From Erythrobacteraceae bacterium (GTDB taxonomy: Bacteria; Pseudomonadota; Alphaproteobacteria; Sphingomonadales; Sphingomonadaceae): a stretch of 64,000 nucleotides of DNA. The notes below the pieces were generated by a model. It was not told where the DNA came from. It saw only the letters and a list, made by a program, of their open reading frames with translations, and did no database searches. The translations under genes and the position numbers were made by a program. The DNA is taken from positions 1 to 64,000 of the forward strand of contig CANJYE010000011.1 in assembly GCA_947479055.1 (NCBI GenBank), written 5' to 3'. Positions 44,139 to 53,153 of the stretch are shown in pieces. How positions within the stretch are numbered: position 1 is the stretch's first letter; each line of letters opens with the position of its first letter.

Positions 44139-44141
44139 CGC

Positions 44142-44516
44142 ATGAGCCGCTATTTTACCGATGAACATGAATGGATCGACGTGGAAGGCGATATCGCGAC
44201 CGTCGGCATCACCGATTACGCGCAGGAACAGCTTGGCGATATCGTGTTCGTCGAGCTGCCCGCACCGGGCGCAACCATCGAAGCGGGCAAAGAAGCGGCC
44301 GTGGTCGAATCCGTAAAGGCGGCTTCGGACGTGTTCTCGCCGATCAGCGGGGAAGTGGTCGATACCAATTCCGACCTGGAAGACGATCCCGCGCTGGCCA
44401 ACGCCAGCCCCGAAGCCGACGGGTGGTTCTTCCGCTTGCGGATGAGCGATCCGGCCCAGCTTCAGGGCCTGATGGATGATGCCGGCTACAAGGCCTTCCT
44501 CGAAACCCTCGATTAA
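44142..44516 (+). CDS. gcvH: Glycine cleavage system H protein
   Basis: A 124-residue lipoyl carrier that shuttles the aminomethyl group between P and T proteins. The lipoylation site is Lys59 in VVESVKAASDVFSPISGEV. The opening YFTDEHEWIDVEGD and the length are standard. A GGAGG site lies at the end of gcvT. It is co-transcribed with gcvT and gcvPA. Confidence 0.97.
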   Translation: MSRYFTDEHEWIDVEGDIATVGITDYAQEQLGDIVFVELPAPGATIEAGKEAAVVESVKAASDVFSPISGEVVDTNSDLEDDPALANASPEADGWFFRLRMSDPAQLQGLMDDAGYKAFLETLD

Positions 44517-44531
44517 GGCTGCGGTTCCCCG

Positions 44532-45890
44532 ATGCGTTACCTCCCGCTCAACGATGCCGACCGCGCCGCGATGTGCGCGAAAATCGGCGTGGCTGCGATC
44601 GACGATCTGTTCGTGGACGTGCCGGCCGAAGCCCGCCTCACCGGCCCGATTGAAGGGCTGCCGCCGCACGCCACCGAACTGGCGGTGGAGCGGCACATGG
44701 CGGCGCTGGCCCGGCGCAACCTTTCCGCCGGGGACGCGCCGTTCTTCCTTGGCGCGGGGGCCTATCGCCATCATATCCCGGCCAGTGTCGACCATCTGAT
44801 CCAGCGCGGCGAATTCCTGACCGCCTATACGCCCTACCAGCCGGAAATTGCGCAGGGCACGCTGCAGATGCTGTTCGAATTCCAGACCCAGGTGGCGCGG
44901 CTGTTCGGCTGCGATGTCGCCAATGCCTCGATGTACGATGGCTCGACCGCTTGCTGGGAGGCGATCTCGATGGCGCGGCGGATCACGAAGCGGGGGCGGG
45001 TGCAGCTGTCGGGTGGGCTTCATCCACATTACGTCTCGGTCGCGCAGACCATGGCCCGCTTCACCGGCGATGTGCTGGATGTCGCCGCGCCTGATCTTTC
45101 CGCCGCGAACGACAGCGAGGCGCTGATCGCCGCGATTGACGAGCGGACAAGCTGCGTGGTGGTCCAGTATCCCGACATCCTTGGCCGGATCGGCGATCTC
45201 GCCGCGTTGGCGGTAGCCGCTCATGCCAAAGGCGCACTGCTGGTGGCGGTGGTGACCGAACCGGTGGCGCTGGGCGCGATCAGGAGCCCGGGCGAAATGG
45301 GCGCGGATATCGTGGTGGGCGAAGGCCAGGCGATCGGCGTCGGCCTGCAATTCGGCGGGCCGTATCTCGGCCTGTTTGCCACCCGCAAGGAATATGTCCG
45401 CCAGATGCCGGGCCGTCTGTGCGGGCAGACGGTGGATGCCGAAGGGCGGCGCGGCTTCGTGCTGACGCTCTCCACTCGCGAACAGCATATCAGACGCGAG
45501 AAAGCGACTTCCAATATCTGCACCAATTCAGGGCTTTGTGCGCTAGCCTTCTCAATTCACATGAGTTTGCTGGGCGAACAGGGGCTGCGCGCGCTGGCCC
45601 TGCAGAACCATGCCCTTGCCACTGCGGCGGCGGACCGGCTGGCGCAGGTGCCGGGGGTCAGGGTTGTCAATGACCACTATTTCAACGAGTTCACGATCGA
45701 ACTTCCCACGGAATCGCGCGGCGTGGTCCGCACGCTGGCTGACCGGGGCATTCTCGCCGGGGTGCCGCTGGGCAAGCTCTATCCGGGCCATGCCGCGCTC
45801 GCCAACGGGCTGGTGGTGGCGGTGACCGAGACGACCACGGCGCAGGATGTCGAACAGCTGGCGGTTGCCCTTGCGGAGGTGCTGTCATGA
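44532..45890 (+). CDS. gcvPA: Glycine dehydrogenase (decarboxylating) subunit 1
   Basis: A 452-residue alpha half of the split P protein, which decarboxylates glycine with PLP together with GcvPB. Seen: the opening [44 protein letters not shown] and the [19 protein letters not shown] block. It does not carry the PLP lysine, which is on GcvPB. Fifteen bases separate it from gcvH; it overlaps gcvPB by ATGA. Confidence 0.97.
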   Translation: MRYLPLNDADRAAMCAKIGVAAIDDLFVDVPAEARLTGPIEGLPPHATELAVERHMAALARRNLSAGDAPFFLGAGAYRHHIPASVDHLIQRGEFLTAYTPYQPEIAQGTLQMLFEFQTQVARLFGCDVANASMYDGSTACWEAISMARRITKRGRVQLSGGLHPHYVSVAQTMARFTGDVLDVAAPDLSAANDSEALIAAIDERTSCVVVQYPDILGRIGDLAALAVAAHAKGALLVAVVTEPVALGAIRSPGEMGADIVVGEGQAIGVGLQFGGPYLGLFATRKEYVRQMPGRLCGQTVDAEGRRGFVLTLSTREQHIRREKATSNICTNSGLCALAFSIHMSLLGEQGLRALALQNHALATAAADRLAQVPGVRVVNDHYFNEFTIELPTESRGVVRTLADRGILAGVPLGKLYPGHAALANGLVVAVTETTTAQDVEQLAVALAEVLS

Positions 45891-47443
45891 GCCTGAACCC
45901 CACCGGCTGGCGCCCTGAATTGAGCCCAGAATTGACCGGGGCCGAAAGCGGCGGCCAGCCGACTTTCACCGGCAACCGCGCGTTGATGCTGGAAGAACCG
46001 CTGCTGTTCGAAATCGGCTCGATCACCACCACCGGGGTGGATTTCCCCGCCATCGACCCATCCGCAGCCAACCGCCTCGGCGGGCTGGAGCGCGCTGGGC
46101 CGATTGGCCTGCCCGGCCTGTCGGAACCGGAAACGGTGCGCCATTACACCAGGCTGAGCCGCCAGAACTACGGGATCGATCTTGGCGCGTTTCCGCTCGG
46201 CTCCTGCACCATGAAGCACAATCCGCGCCTGAACGAGAAAGTGGCGCGACTGCCCGGTTTTGCCGATCTCCATCCGCTCGCCCCGGTCTCGACCGTGCAG
46301 GGCGCGCTGGCGGTGATCCACCAGCTGGGCGAATGGCTGAAGACGCTGACCGGCATGCCCGGCGTGGCGATGAGCCCCAAGGCCGGCGCGCATGGCGAGC
46401 TGTGCGGGTTGCTGGCGATCCGCGCCGCGCTGGAGGCGCGCGGCGATGCCCGCGCCGTCGTGCTGGTGCCGACCAGCGCCCACGGCACCAACCCCGCCAC
46501 CGCCGCCTTCTGCGGCTATGCGGTGGAGGAAATCCCGGCGACGGCGGAAGGCCGGGCCGATCTGGCGGCGCTGCAGGCCCGGCTCGAGTCGGACGTGGCG
46601 GCGGTGATGATCACCAACCCCAACACCTGCGGCCTGTTCGAGCGCGATCTTGGCCGGATCGGCGAGCTGGCCCATGCGGCCGGCGCGTTCCTCTATTGCG
46701 ACGGGGCCAATTTCAACGCCATCGTCGGCCGGGTTCGCCCGGGCGACCTCGGCGTTGATGCGATGCACATCAATCTGCACAAGACCTTCTCTACCCCGCA
46801 TGGCGGTGGCGGGCCGGGCAGCGGGCCGGTGGTCTTTTCAGAGGCGCTCGCCCCCTTCGCCCCGCTGCCGGTGATCGAGCGGGACGGGCAGGGCTACCAC
46901 CTGGTCGAGGAGGAAACCGCCGGCGATCATCACGCCTCCAGCTTCGGGCGGATGGTGGCGTTCCACGGCCAGATGGGCATGTTCACCCGCGCGCTGACCT
47001 ATATCCTCAGCCACGGCGCGGACGGGCTGGCGCAGGTTTCGGGCGATGCGGTGCTCAACGCCAACTATATCCTGCGCAGCCTTGAAGACGTGCTCGACGC
47101 ACCCTTCGCCGCCTCGGGCCCCTGCATGCATGAGGCGCTGTTCAGCGACAAGGGCTTCGGCGAAGGGCTGACTACGCTCGACCTTGCCAAGTCGCTGATC
47201 GACGAGGGCTATCACCCGATGACGATGTATTTCCCGCTGGTCGTCCATGGCGCGATGCTGGTCGAACCGACCGAAACCGAAAGCAAACCCGCGCTCGACC
47301 AGCTGATCGGCGCGCTGCGCCACCTGGCCGAACGCGCGCGCGCGGGCGATGCGACGATGAAACAGGCCCCGTTCTTCGCGCCCCGGCGGCGGCTGGACGA
47401 AACGCTGGCGGCAAGAAAGCCGGTGCTGGTGTGGGAGGGGTGA
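45887..47443 (+). CDS. gcvPB: Glycine dehydrogenase (decarboxylating) subunit 2
   Basis: A 518-residue beta half of the split P protein. The PLP-binding Lys is Lys299 in [19 protein letters not shown]. Other family blocks seen are [21 protein letters not shown] and NPNTCGLFE. It is translationally coupled to gcvPA. With gcvT and gcvH it gives a complete system except for the shared L protein (dihydrolipoamide dehydrogenase), normally encoded elsewhere. The operon probably ends here; the hairpin at 47535-47558 lies downstream. Confidence 0.97.
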   Translation: MSLNPTGWRPELSPELTGAESGGQPTFTGNRALMLEEPLLFEIGSITTTGVDFPAIDPSAANRLGGLERAGPIGLPGLSEPETVRHYTRLSRQNYGIDLGAFPLGSCTMKHNPRLNEKVARLPGFADLHPLAPVSTVQGALAVIHQLGEWLKTLTGMPGVAMSPKAGAHGELCGLLAIRAALEARGDARAVVLVPTSAHGTNPATAAFCGYAVEEIPATAEGRADLAALQARLESDVAAVMITNPNTCGLFERDLGRIGELAHAAGAFLYCDGANFNAIVGRVRPGDLGVDAMHINLHKTFSTPHGGGGPGSGPVVFSEALAPFAPLPVIERDGQGYHLVEEETAGDHHASSFGRMVAFHGQMGMFTRALTYILSHGADGLAQVSGDAVLNANYILRSLEDVLDAPFAASGPCMHEALFSDKGFGEGLTTLDLAKSLIDEGYHPMTMYFPLVVHGAMLVEPTETESKPALDQLIGALRHLAERARAGDATMKQAPFFAPRRRLDETLAARKPVLVWEG

Positions 47444-47534
47444 GGGCGAATTGAGCGCAATTGGCCACTGAAACCAATTCTGTTCGGTTTGCAGGGAGTC
47501 TGGACGGCACTCGAGGTGCGGTCAAACACAGAAA

Positions 47535-47558
47535 GTCGGCCCTCCTGCGAGGACCGAC
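47535..47558 (-). terminator. Intrinsic terminator between gcvPB and the lipoprotein gene
   Basis: GTCGG-C-CCTC, loop CTGC, GAGG-A-CCGAC forms a nine-pair hairpin with one mismatch. On the minus strand it is followed by TTTCTGTGTTT, so it fits best as terminator of the lipoprotein gene; on the plus strand the T-run is poor (CTTCCGT) but it may also help end the gcv transcript. Confidence 0.65.
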
Positions 47559-47582
47559 CTTCCGTATTGACTGGCCAACCGA

Positions 47583-47888
47583 TTATTGCGGGGTCTTGTC
47601 CATCTTGTCGGCCTTATTTTCCATCGCGTCGGCCTTGGCATCACCGGTTTCACGAACAGCAGCGGCCTTGTCTTCCTGTGCGTTCTCGGCAGCGGAATCG
47701 ACGCCATCCGTGACCGGATCCTTGGCATCGGCGCTGTTTTCCATCGAGTCTGCCGTGGCATCGGCAGAATCCCGGACAGCGTCCGCCTGCTCTTCAGCGG
47801 CATTTTCCTTCTTGCTGTCGCAGGCGGCGACGCTCAGGGCCATTGCGGTCAAAGAGACGATCATTGCCGATTTCATAAGTACTTTCAT
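47583..47888 (-). CDS. Small repeat-containing lipoprotein
   Basis: A 101-residue lipoprotein-like protein. The signal ends in the lipobox LSVAAC (Cys near residue 21), then KKE. The mature part is almost wholly Ala, Asp, Glu and Lys and predicted helical. It contains two related units of about 22 residues, AVRDSADATADSMENSAD and AVRETGDAKADAMENKAD. No enzyme motif is present; it may be a structural or stress-related envelope protein. The start at 47888 is chosen at MKVLMKSAM, with GGGAG upstream; an ATG 18 bases earlier is less likely. Convergent with the gcv operon. Confidence 0.8.
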   Translation of the reverse strand: MKVLMKSAMIVSLTAMALSVAACDSKKENAAEEQADAVRDSADATADSMENSADAKDPVTDGVDSAAENAQEDKAAAVRETGDAKADAMENKADKMDKTPQ

Positions 47889-48239
47889 GGAGAACTCCCG
47901 TTGCATTGGATATGAATAGTCTGGTCGCGTACGGGTGCCGCTGACATGCGCGACAACGACACCCGAAACGACGATGTGGTTCAGTTCTCAGAAAGCTGAA
48001 CGGCAGCTAAACCTCCCGCTGCGCCTGTTGTTCCGGATGACTCCGCTTTATTATCTTCCTGGTACAGTGGCCCGAGATGATGTGGTGGTTGTCCACACAA
48101 TCCCATTCGGAATTTAAAGGTCCTGGCAGGAGTTTTCCGATCTACAAGCCTCACGCGCGGTACAATGGAACCTTTCGATTTGCCGCGCGAATCCGTGCTG
48201 ATATGGTGCCCGAAGGGCTTGGCCGGGGAGGAGAGAGCA
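47889..48239. other. Intergenic region of about 350 bases
   Basis: This gap separates the divergent lipoprotein and flavoprotein genes. It is poorer in G+C than its surroundings and should hold both promoters. I see a short inverted repeat GTTCAG...CTGAAC near 47980-48002, but no convincing gene, RNA or repeat. Confidence 0.5.
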
Positions 48240-49661
48240 ATGGAGCGCAATGCCGATGTCGTGGTGATCGGTGGCGGCGGCGCTGGGATGAGTGCGGCGC
48301 TTTTTGCCAGTTCAGCGGGCGCTTCGGTCACCCTCCTCGAAGCGGACTCCAAGCTGGGCGGCGCGACGGCACTCAGCGATGCGGTGATCTATGCGGCCGG
48401 CACCAGTGTGCAGCGGCGGCTGGGGATCGCGGACAGCGCCGATGCGATGTATTTCTACATCATGACGCTGAATGCCTGGCAGACGCGCCCGGACATCATC
48501 CGCATCCTGTCCGATCGCAGCAGCGAGGCGATAGAGTGGGCGATGCAACTGGGCGTCGGCTTTGACTGGGTTGCCGAGTCGGGGGTTGATGGCGTCGCTC
48601 GCGGCCATTGCACCAACGGCGGCGGCGCGGCGCTTTGCGCGGCGCTTGCCGCCGAGATGGCGCGTCACGATATCGAGGTGTGCCTGGGGGTAAGGGCGGA
48701 GCGCCTGCTGACCGAAGGCGGGGCGGTTACCGGGGTGCATGCAGACGGTGTTGATTACCGGGCGAAGGCGGTTGTCGTGACGACGGGAGGCTTCGGCAAC
48801 AGCCCGGAGATGCGCGCCCGCCATTTCCCCACAGCGGCCCAGCATGGCAGCTGGGTCTATGCCGTCCACCACAACGCGCCCTTCATCCTGGGTGACGGGA
48901 TCAAGCTGGGCGAAGCTGTCGGCGCGGCGATTTCCGGGCACGACACCGGCCTGCTCAATCCGTCGGCCAACCTCGTGCCCTTCGTGATCGAAGCCTATCT
49001 TCCCGACTGGATCATGGTCGTCAACGACTATGGTCGCCGCTTCATGCCCGAGAATATCTCCTATGCGGTTTCGGGTTACCTGATGAACCAGCAACCAAAC
49101 GCCCATGCCTGGGCGGTCTTCAGCGAAAGCGCGCTGGTGGCCGGAACCGAGGCCGGGCGCGAATTGACCCCCTACCGCAGCGGCTTGCTGTCCGAGACTT
49201 GGAACGCCGGGCGGATCAGGGGCGAGGCGGAAAATGGCCGCGTCCGCAAGGCTGGATCGCTGGCCGAGCTGGCCGAAATCACGGGTACCGATGGCCTGGG
49301 CCTGGAAGCGACGGTGGAGCGCTACAACGCGGCTTGCCGGGAAGGGACCGATCGCGAATGGTCCAAGCAGATGCGGCCGGAGTTCGTGATCGACGGGCCA
49401 CCCTATTACGCGATCGAGCTCAAGGCATCATCCATCGGCCAGACCAGCGCGGGCCTGACGATCGACGCCGACGGGCGGGTGCAGGATGCCCACGGCCGAC
49501 CGATCGCCGGGCTTTATGCCGCTGGCGAAACGCTCGGCTGCGTCCAGGGTCGGCGCTATGCCGGGGGCGGCATGGGGATCGCCAGCGCGCTGGTATTCGG
49601 ACGCCTCGCTGGCGAGGAAGCGGGCAAGTTCGCGAAGGGTGGCAGCGCGCAGGAAGTTTGA
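48240..49661 (+). CDS. FAD-dependent KstD/fumarate-reductase-like flavoprotein
   Basis: A 473-residue flavoprotein, smaller than its three relatives in the window. Seen: VVVIGGGGAGMSAALFASSAG at the N-terminus, LGGATALSDAVIYAAGTS, and at the C-terminus GRRYAGGGMGIASALVFGRLAG. It lacks both the YPGPG motif of the KstD-like protein and the Y-x-S-G-L-S motif of the Kst4D-like pair, so its reaction may differ. The start at 48240 has GGGGAGGAGAGAG upstream; a longer start at 48165 is possible but has no site. The SDR gene follows after about 100 bases. Confidence 0.85.
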   Translation: MERNADVVVIGGGGAGMSAALFASSAGASVTLLEADSKLGGATALSDAVIYAAGTSVQRRLGIADSADAMYFYIMTLNAWQTRPDIIRILSDRSSEAIEWAMQLGVGFDWVAESGVDGVARGHCTNGGGAALCAALAAEMARHDIEVCLGVRAERLLTEGGAVTGVHADGVDYRAKAVVVTTGGFGNSPEMRARHFPTAAQHGSWVYAVHHNAPFILGDGIKLGEAVGAAISGHDTGLLNPSANLVPFVIEAYLPDWIMVVNDYGRRFMPENISYAVSGYLMNQQPNAHAWAVFSESALVAGTEAGRELTPYRSGLLSETWNAGRIRGEAENGRVRKAGSLAELAEITGTDGLGLEATVERYNAACREGTDREWSKQMRPEFVIDGPPYYAIELKASSIGQTSAGLTIDADGRVQDAHGRPIAGLYAAGETLGCVQGRRYAGGGMGIASALVFGRLAGEEAGKFAKGGSAQEV

Positions 49662-49759
49662 AGGGCGGCGCAAACTGCCGCTGGTGCAAAAGGGCGATTG
49701 CGGGCATCAGATGGAGTGTGATTCCGGACAATCATTCCGGGACGGAGCGGGAGTGACTG

Positions 49760-50458
49760 ATGGCAGCAGTGGTAATCACCGGAGCCAGTCGTGGCATTGG
49801 CCTTGCCACCGCGCGGGAATTTGCCCGGGCGGGGGACCATGTCCATGCCATGTGCCGCAATCCCGCAGGCGCGGGCGATCTGCACAGCCTTGCCGCCGAA
49901 ACCGGCAATGTCACCCTGCACCAGATGGATGTGACCGATTTCGCCTCGATCGACCGGGCCGCGGCTGAAATCGGCGATGCGGTCATCGATGTGATCATCA
50001 ACAATGCCGGGATCGTCGGCAATTTCGAGCATCAGCATATCGACAGCATGGATTACGATGCCTGGCGCCATGTGCTGGAAACGATGATGCTGGGGCCGCT
50101 GCGGGTGACCCAGGCGCTGATGGGCAATCTGGCCCGCAGCAAGGCGGCGAAGATCATCTTCATTTCGAGCGAGTGGGGATCGTCCGTCTATGATTCCAAG
50201 GGCCTGTATCTATATGCCTATGCCAGCGCCAAGGGCGGGCTGAACCGGGTGGCGCAGCTGATGGCGGCACAGCTGCGCGAGCGCAATATCATCGTTGTGC
50301 CGATCCATCCGGGCTACGTCCGCACGGATATGGCGGGGCCGATCGCGGATATCTCGCCGGAAGAAAGCGGCGCGGGCATCCACAGCGTGACCAATTCGCT
50401 GACCATGGCCGACAGCGGCAAGTTCTACAGATGGAATGGCACGATCCATCCCTGGTGA
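49760..50458 (+). CDS. SDR-family oxidoreductase
   Basis: A 232-residue short-chain dehydrogenase of the C-factor/sniffer-like type. Seen: ITGASRGIG (about residues 6-14), NNAGIVGNF, catalytic Ser in IFISSEWGS and YASAKGG. The C-terminal HPGYVRTDMAG is the usual cofactor loop. GGGAG lies upstream of the ATG. It probably shares a transcript with the flavoprotein gene. Just downstream a pair of NTF2-like genes runs in the opposite direction. Confidence 0.92.
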   Translation: MAAVVITGASRGIGLATAREFARAGDHVHAMCRNPAGAGDLHSLAAETGNVTLHQMDVTDFASIDRAAAEIGDAVIDVIINNAGIVGNFEHQHIDSMDYDAWRHVLETMMLGPLRVTQALMGNLARSKAAKIIFISSEWGSSVYDSKGLYLYAYASAKGGLNRVAQLMAAQLRERNIIVVPIHPGYVRTDMAGPIADISPEESGAGIHSVTNSLTMADSGKFYRWNGTIHPW

Positions 50459-50468
50459 GGTTGCGGGG

Positions 50469-50882
50469 CTATGCCAACCCTTCGGTCAGCGCGGCGGCCG
50501 CAGCGGGCGAATCGTAATACCACACCCGCCCTTCGCGCAGCGTGCCATCGACGATCCGCCAATATTCGGAGGTCAGCACTTCCACCGGTTTGCCGCTGCC
50601 GGGCGCCTTGCCGGAATTGCGGATGATCAGGAGAATGCCATCGCCGCCCGGCTCGTCGAGGAAGGAGAGGCATTCGGTCCGCAGGTCCTGCCAGGCGGCC
50701 ACCACATTGCTGACTAGCTGGACGAAGCCATCCGGCCCGCGATAGACCCCGCCATAGGGCATGCCCGGATCCTCGTGGACGACGAAATCGGGGTGAACCA
50801 GCGTGGCGATCTCGCTAATCCGCCCTTCGTGCATCAGGCTCTCGACCGCGCGCATGACCGCGATCTTGTCTTCGAAGGTCAT
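50469..50882 (-). CDS. SnoaL/NTF2-like protein
   Basis: A 137-residue NTF2-like fold protein: helix AVMRAVESLMHEGRISEIAT, then LVHPDFVVHEDPGMPYGGVY, and the C-terminal YWRIVDGTLREGRVWYYD strand block. The start at 50882 gives the family length; the frame runs on inside the next gene without a likely start. It follows its paralogue by two bases, so the two may form a heteromer. Function unknown; members include isomerases, cyclases and epoxide hydrolases. Confidence 0.82.
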   Translation of the reverse strand: MTFEDKIAVMRAVESLMHEGRISEIATLVHPDFVVHEDPGMPYGGVYRGPDGFVQLVSNVVAAWQDLRTECLSFLDEPGGDGILLIIRNSGKAPGSGKPVEVLTSEYWRIVDGTLREGRVWYYDSPAAAAALTEGLA

Positions 50883-50884
50883 GC

Positions 50885-51277
50885 TCACAGCAGGTCGCAC
50901 ACTTGCTTGCTGTCGTGCCACATTGCATGGATTTCCTTGACCTTGCCATCGCCAAAGCGCCAGTATTCTACCAGCGGCATGGTGAAGCTGCCCTTGGCGG
51001 TGCGGCCGTGCAGCGTGCACTGGAAGGCGAGCATGTCCTTGCCATCGGAGAAGATGCTGCCCGGCTCGACACTGAATTCGAGAAAGGTTCCCATGATCGC
51101 GCGCATCAGCGCCGCAAAACCGGAAGGCCCCACCCAGTCTCCGCCGAACGGCAGCGAGGGCGCTTCGTGCACCACGCAATCATCGGCGATCAGATCGCCC
51201 AGTTCAGCCTCTGTCATGGTCGCGAAATTCTGCTGCACCGCGCTGGCGACGGCGAGGGGGTCGAATGGCTGGCTCAT
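50885..51277 (-). CDS. SnoaL/NTF2-like protein
   Basis: A 130-residue paralogue of the next gene, with the same plan: ELGDLIADDCVVHEAPSLPF, GPSGFAALMRAIMGTF and the end block EYWRFGDGKVKEIHAMWHDS. It is first in a two-gene minus-strand operon, divergent from two further NTF2-like genes across about 100 bases. A purine-rich GGAGAGAGA site lies upstream of its ATG. Function not assignable. Confidence 0.82.
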   Translation of the reverse strand: MSQPFDPLAVASAVQQNFATMTEAELGDLIADDCVVHEAPSLPFGGDWVGPSGFAALMRAIMGTFLEFSVEPGSIFSDGKDMLAFQCTLHGRTAKGSFTMPLVEYWRFGDGKVKEIHAMWHDSKQVCDLL

Positions 51278-51379
51278 GTCTCTCTCTCCATTGCGCTTCC
51301 ATGGCGCTCTGCATTGTTGCTATGTCGGGGCGAAGGACGTGTCAAAGCGATCCGCAACAATCTCGGGAAAGGATGCTTC

Positions 51380-51967
51380 ATGAGCGACGGGGGCCTGGCC
51401 GATCGGCTGGCGAAAGTGGAGGCGCAGCTGGCGATCCAGCAATTGGGAGTGCGCTATGCCCGCGCCATCGACGCGCGCGATATCGAGGGGCTGAGCGAGC
51501 TCTATTCCCCGACCTGCGATTACACCCGGTTCGGCTTCAGCGACCAGACCGGGCCGGAGGGTGTGCGGGCAATGTTCGACAGCGATGGCATCCTTACCCA
51601 GTTCTACCGCTCGATGCATCAGGTCTGCGGCCATGTGATCGAACTGGACGATGCCGACAATGCCCATGGCACGGTCTATTGCCGGGTCGAGCACGAGGAT
51701 GGCGACGACTGGATCATCCAGCTGATGGTCTATTTCGACCGCTATCGCCGGGTCGATGGTGTCTGGTTGTTCGAGGAGCGGCAGATGGCCTATTTCCACA
51801 CCGGCGATCCCCGCCAGACCCCGCAGGAGGTGGGCTTCAACAACTGGCCGGGCTGGGAGAACTCCGAAGTAATGTTCGCCCCCGCCCTGCCGCATATCTG
51901 GCCGACCTGGGGGCCGTTCTGGGAACGGCACGCGGCGTTTGTTGCCCGGCGGACGGGGCGCCCCTGA
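51380..51967 (+). CDS. SnoaL/NTF2-like protein, long form
   Basis: A 195-residue SnoaL-like protein of the group with the start LAIQQLGVRYARAIDARDIEG, then LSELYSPTCDYTRFGF and a conserved HQVCGHVIELDD segment carrying two potential acid/base residues. The group includes bile-acid 7alpha-dehydratase (BaiE)-like and ring-hydroxylating-dioxygenase small-subunit-like folds, so dehydratase activity on a cyclic substrate is possible, not shown. The start at 51380 has GGAAAGGA upstream. The next NTF2-like gene follows after 31 bases. Confidence 0.82.
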   Translation: MSDGGLADRLAKVEAQLAIQQLGVRYARAIDARDIEGLSELYSPTCDYTRFGFSDQTGPEGVRAMFDSDGILTQFYRSMHQVCGHVIELDDADNAHGTVYCRVEHEDGDDWIIQLMVYFDRYRRVDGVWLFEERQMAYFHTGDPRQTPQEVGFNNWPGWENSEVMFAPALPHIWPTWGPFWERHAAFVARRTGRP

Positions 51968-51998
51968 TCGCCTGTCAATCCATGCCAGGAGTACCGTA

Positions 51999-52496
51999 AT
52001 GAACGACGATGCAGCCAGCCGGCAGGCCATTACCGACGTGATCCATCGCTATTGCCGGTCGATGGACCGGATCGACGCGGAGCTGGGCTATGGCGTCTGG
52101 CACGAGGGAGGCACTGCCGATTATGGCCCTGTTTTCCAGGGCACCGGACGCGGGTTCATCGACTGGGTGTGCGAATTTCACCGCACGCTGGACAGCCATC
52201 ACCATCAGGTCGGAAACATCCTGATCGACCTGCGCGGCAATGAAGCGGGGAGCGAGACTTACATCACCGTCAATTTGCTGGCGAAGGAGGAGGCCGATGG
52301 CAAACGCACGATCAGGACCGGCCGTGGTCGCTACCTCGATCGATGGTCGCGGCGCGACGGGCGTTGGGCGATCGACCATCGCCACTTCATCCTCGACTTC
52401 GTTGTGACGCATGGAGTGGATGTGGTGACCGGCTGGTCGCACCGCGACAGCAACGATCCATCCTATGGCGTGCTGGCCGCGCAGGGCGCAGCCTGA
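51999..52496 (+). CDS. SnoaL/NTF2-like protein, long form
   Basis: A 165-residue SnoaL-like protein: ITDVIHRYCRSMDRIDAELG is the family opening (Tyr, Asp pattern), followed by GVWHEGGTADYGPVF and LDSHHHQVGNILIDL. Like its neighbour it resembles the dehydratase-type NTF2 proteins. CCAGGAG lies about 8 bases before the ATG; the in-frame ATG at 51939 is inside the previous gene. It is the last catabolic gene before the repeat-bounded region at 52600. Confidence 0.82.
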   Translation: MNDDAASRQAITDVIHRYCRSMDRIDAELGYGVWHEGGTADYGPVFQGTGRGFIDWVCEFHRTLDSHHHQVGNILIDLRGNEAGSETYITVNLLAKEEADGKRTIRTGRGRYLDRWSRRDGRWAIDHRHFILDFVVTHGVDVVTGWSHRDSNDPSYGVLAAQGAA

Positions 52497-52820
52497 AGGA
52501 CGGGTCCGCGCGGTTGCGATCACCCTCGCCACTGGACATAATGCGGGCGACGTCGGAGATTGTCGTAAACACGCGGTGACGGGGCGGTGGCCCGGCGGGA
52601 CACGGCGCGTGGCACCGTAATTCAGGTGAGTTTGGGGGTTAAGTCATGTGTCACCGTAACCCTCGGCCTTGATGGGGGCGGGGCTATCACCCCGGGGACA
52701 CGCGTGTCCCCGGCCGAGGTGGCGACTGCAGAGTGGCGGGGCGGGCTGCGGCGGGGGGTTTCGGAGTTAAGTGAAGTGTCACCGTAACCCCAAGTGTCAC
52801 CGTAACCCCGTAACCCGGTG
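52497..52820. repeat. Left border: copies of TGTCACCGTAACC
   Basis: A 324-base gap without a convincing gene. TGTCACCGTAACC occurs at about 52649-52661, 52777-52789 and 52795-52807, with a partial copy GGCACCGTAA at 52611-52620. The complement (GGTTACGGTGACA) recurs at 53957-53988 and 54230-54271, so the region between is bracketed by inverted copies. Confidence 0.75.
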
Positions 52821-53135
52821 ATGCAGGCTATCGGCAAGGGCAATATGGTGTTATCGCTGCGCTCGACGGATATCGATGTGGGCATCGGCAATCGCAGCTA
52901 CGGAAAAATTCCTTCACCGCACGGATGGCTGGACCTGTCTGACAAGAATGATCGCATCAAGATTGCCAATAATGGATTCGACTGGCTTCAACGCAACATT
53001 TTTTCGGATGCCGGAAAGTTCACCAGCTTCTTTGGTGAAAACAGCATATTGAAGGAATTCCGCAATCCCGGAAATCTTGCCCCGGCACCGGTGCAGATCA
53101 AAAATCCTTGGTCCTACGGTCTTGGCCCAATCTAG
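52821..53135 (+). CDS. Unrecognised 104-residue protein, possibly a gene 3' fragment
   Basis: I do not recognise this protein. It starts 13 bases after the last left-border repeat, has no ribosome site, and is rich in Asn, Ser, Lys and aromatic residues (KNDRIKIANNGFDWLQRN, FFGENSILKEF), unlike the neighbouring genes. The end, PAPVQIKNPWSYGLGPI, looks like the tail of a larger protein. One reading is that it is the surviving C-terminus of a large surface or toxin-type protein cut by repeat recombination, with 53154-53915 as its companion. That is speculation from composition and order. A start at the GTG 52818 is also possible. Confidence 0.5.
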   Translation: MQAIGKGNMVLSLRSTDIDVGIGNRSYGKIPSPHGWLDLSDKNDRIKIANNGFDWLQRNIFSDAGKFTSFFGENSILKEFRNPGNLAPAPVQIKNPWSYGLGPI

Positions 53136-53153
53136 TTTAGGGAATGGCAGGCG

